DNA of 64,000 bases, taken from NCBI GenBank assembly GCA_018268395.1, contig JAFDWQ010000001.1, forward strand, positions 347,720-411,719, read 5' to 3'. This document shows positions 62,888 through 64,000 of this stretch, in pieces (position 1 is the stretch's first letter; every line of letters starts with the position of its first letter). The position numbers and the translations under genes are program-made. Origin of the DNA: Armatimonadota bacterium. Lineage in GTDB: Bacteria; Armatimonadota; Fimbriimonadia; Fimbriimonadales; Fimbriimonadaceae. The notes beneath the pieces are model-generated. The model worked only from the letters and a program-made list of their open reading frames with translations, did no database searches and was not told the origin of the DNA.

Positions 62888-62924
62888 TGGCCCCGGCGGA
62901 CTGCCAGGTCTCGGGCCGGGGCCA
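62888..62924 (+). terminator. Hairpin after the beta-propeller gene
   Basis: TGGCCCCGGC (62888-62897) pairs with GCCGGGGCCA (62915-62924) across a 17-base loop. No T-tract follows, so termination is possible but not certain. Confidence 0.45.
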
Positions 62925-62933
62925 AGGGCCTAA

Positions 62934-63212
62934 ATGACACTCAAGAAGACTACAGCCGACCGAATAGCGAAAATGTTCCGCCACCGTGCTGACGAGGAAC
63001 GAGAACAAGCCAAGGGATTCTCTCGCTTCCTCGACCCGCTCGACCCAAAGACCCCACTGCTCGTGAACATCATCAACGGGTGCCTACAGCAAGCAGAGAA
63101 GTACGACGCCGAGGCTGTCATCTTCGAGACCGAACGTGCCGGGCAGGAATGGTCGCTTGATCCGGAAAGCGTGGGAGCGGAAGAGCGAAGGATTCTTTGG
63201 CCAAAGCCATGA
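62934..63212 (+). CDS. Small hypothetical protein, 92 aa
   Basis: Opens MTLKKTTADRIAKMFRHRADEE and is helical and charged, without signal or membrane segment. CLQQAEKYDAEAVIFETER resembles a coiled coil. I recognise no family. It lies between the propeller gene's hairpin and a transposase, in accessory-looking DNA. Overlap with a possible minus-strand gene (63118-63315) means that only one of the two may be real at the 3' end. Confidence 0.45.
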   Translation: MTLKKTTADRIAKMFRHRADEEREQAKGFSRFLDPLDPKTPLLVNIINGCLQQAEKYDAEAVIFETERAGQEWSLDPESVGAEERRILWPKP

Positions 63213-63315
63213 GTTCGTCCAGCGGCGGCGGCTCCATCGCCCACAGTTCAGCCATCCGGCGTTTGATCCGGCAATAGTCCAAGCTTCCACCAACGGTCAG
63301 GGTCTTTTTTCTCAT
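63118..63315 (-). CDS. Possible small protein, 65 aa
   Basis: MRKKTLTVGGSLDYCRIKRRMAELWAMEPPPLDELMALAKESFALP reads like a plausible soluble protein, with the MELW-PPPLDEL helix well formed. It is divergent from the transposase at 63355 and overlaps the end of the 62934 gene on the other strand by 95 bases. It has no family that I know. Low confidence. Confidence 0.3.
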   Translation of the reverse strand: MRKKTLTVGGSLDYCRIKRRMAELWAMEPPPLDELMALAKESFALPLPRFPDQATIPARHVRSRR

Positions 63316-63322
63316 TAGGCAC

Positions 63323-63348
63323 TTGACTCACGAAAATGATGCTATACT
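63323..63348 (+). promoter_or_regulatory. Promoter of the transposase, possibly leaderless
   Basis: TTGACT (63323-63328) and an extended -10 TGCTATACT (TATACT, 63343-63348), only 14 bases apart. The ATG at 63355 is 6 bases beyond the -10 box, so transcripts may start at the start codon. Confidence 0.4.
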
Positions 63349-63354
63349 AGAGCC

Positions 63355-64000
63355 ATGAAGCGACAGCCGACGACCCTCTTGGACGTGGTGACGTACTTCG
63401 CGGACGAGCGACGTGCGTTCGACCACTTCATCGCGCACAGATTCCCTAATGGGGTGGCCTGCCCGCGTTGCGGCTGTGTGAACGTCAAGCTCATCGAAAC
63501 CCGCTTGGTCTGGCGTTGCAACGGCTGTACGCGCCAGTTCTCCGCCAAGGTCGGGACGATCTTCGAGGACAGCCCGGTCCCTCTGTCCAAGTGGCTCCCG
63601 GCGATGTGGCTCATCGCCAACTGCAAGAACGGCGTCAGTTCTTACGAGATCGCCCGTGACTTGAAGGTGACGCAGAAGACGGCTTGGTTCATGATGCACC
63701 GCATCCGCATGGCGATGGAGACGGGCACCTTTGAGAAACTGTCGGGCCACGTCGAAGCGGACGAGTGCTACATCGGTGGGCGATTGTCCAACAAGCACAA
63801 AAAGGGCCGCAAGGTGACCGGGCGTGGCATGGTCGGTAAGACGACCGTCCTAGGCGCGCTACAGCGCGACGGGCGCGTCACACTCGAAGTCGCACGGGAC
63901 TCGCGGGGCAAGAGCATCCAGGCGTTCATCACATCGCGCGTCGAGCCTTTCTCGAACCTCTACACCGACTCCCACAACGGGTACGTCATGCTCCGTTCGC
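63355..64000 (+). CDS. IS1595 (ISXO2-like) family transposase, cut by window edge
   Basis: 215 codons are present and the frame remains open at 64000. An N-terminal zinc ribbon (VACPRCGCVNVKLIETRLVWRCNGC, CxxC...CxxC) is followed by a helical segment with SSYEIARDLKVTQKTAWFMMHRIR, an HTH. The DDE/DDN domain begins with HVEADECYIGG (Asp136) and reaches LYTDSHNGY (Asp205); the third acidic or Asn residue lies outside the window. ISXO2-type transposases have this ribbon plus DDE plan. The left inverted repeat of the element was not identified with confidence upstream. Confidence 0.9.
   Translation, partial: MKRQPTTLLDVVTYFADERRAFDHFIAHRFPNGVACPRCGCVNVKLIETRLVWRCNGCTRQFSAKVGTIFEDSPVPLSKWLPAMWLIANCKNGVSSYEIARDLKVTQKTAWFMMHRIRMAMETGTFEKLSGHVEADECYIGGRLSNKHKKGRKVTGRGMVGKTTVLGALQRDGRVTLEVARDSRGKSIQAFITSRVEPFSNLYTDSHNGYVMLRS

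Overview
The window reads as chromosomal DNA of a GC-rich diderm bacterium. TolC-like and FadL-like outer-membrane proteins, lipoproteins and a Tat signal show an outer membrane. The closest fit is Armatimonadota (Fimbriimonas-like): a DUF1559/pseudopilin-type C-terminal domain with a 'LSNVKQIAVGLMMYVTDYDDVFP'-like phrase, a GH106 enzyme, Gly-rich LTxxQ proteins and frequent GTG/TTG starts. This placement is an inference from protein style, not from a marker gene. No rRNA, tRNA or CRISPR array was found.

Region 1 (1-12.9 kb, accessory, visibly lower GC): an edge-truncated XamI-type restriction-modification pair; small mobile-element-type proteins; a GIY-YIG nuclease-like protein; a four-gene minus-strand cassette (PD-(D/E)XK-like nuclease, small protein, four-TM coiled-coil protein, vWA lipoprotein) divergent from an HTH regulator; an NMT1/SsuA-type ABC importer operon ending in a HAD phosphatase; and a stand-alone caspase-like protease.

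Region 2 (12.9-26.9 kb): a copper-handling island bracketed by imperfect direct repeats (about 12886-13005 and 26780-26897). It holds csoR-copA with two CsoR-like operators, a Cys-rich Csp-type copper-storage protein with a Met/His-rich outer-membrane protein, and a tightly overlapping chain: LTxxQ protein, TolC, an adaptor fused to FixH-like and cupredoxin domains, RND pump, free cupredoxin and a frameshifted YHS protein.

Region 3 (26.9-35.6 kb): a ClC chloride transporter convergent with a TerC-family gene preceded by a yybP-ykoY (manganese) riboswitch, then a six-gene sulfur operon (PsrA/PhsA-type molybdoenzyme, ferredoxin subunit, NrfD, two YeeE/TsuA halves, rhodanese).

Region 4 (35.6-64 kb, mostly core-like, high GC): FadL-like porin, GyrI-like protein with a membrane protein, secreted GH13 enzyme, S1/P1 nuclease, a repeat-rich gap with hairpins and a 21-bp tandem array, a selenocysteine-containing selD with its own SECIS hairpin, a FadL/TraF-like barrel, pxpBAC (5-oxoprolinase), dut, several secreted proteins (a metzincin, a pseudopilin-like protein, a Gly-rich LTxxQ protein), a hybrid histidine kinase coupled to an HD-GYP response regulator, a methyltransferase, a GH106 rhamnosidase, a beta-propeller protein, and an IS1595-type transposase cut by the right edge.
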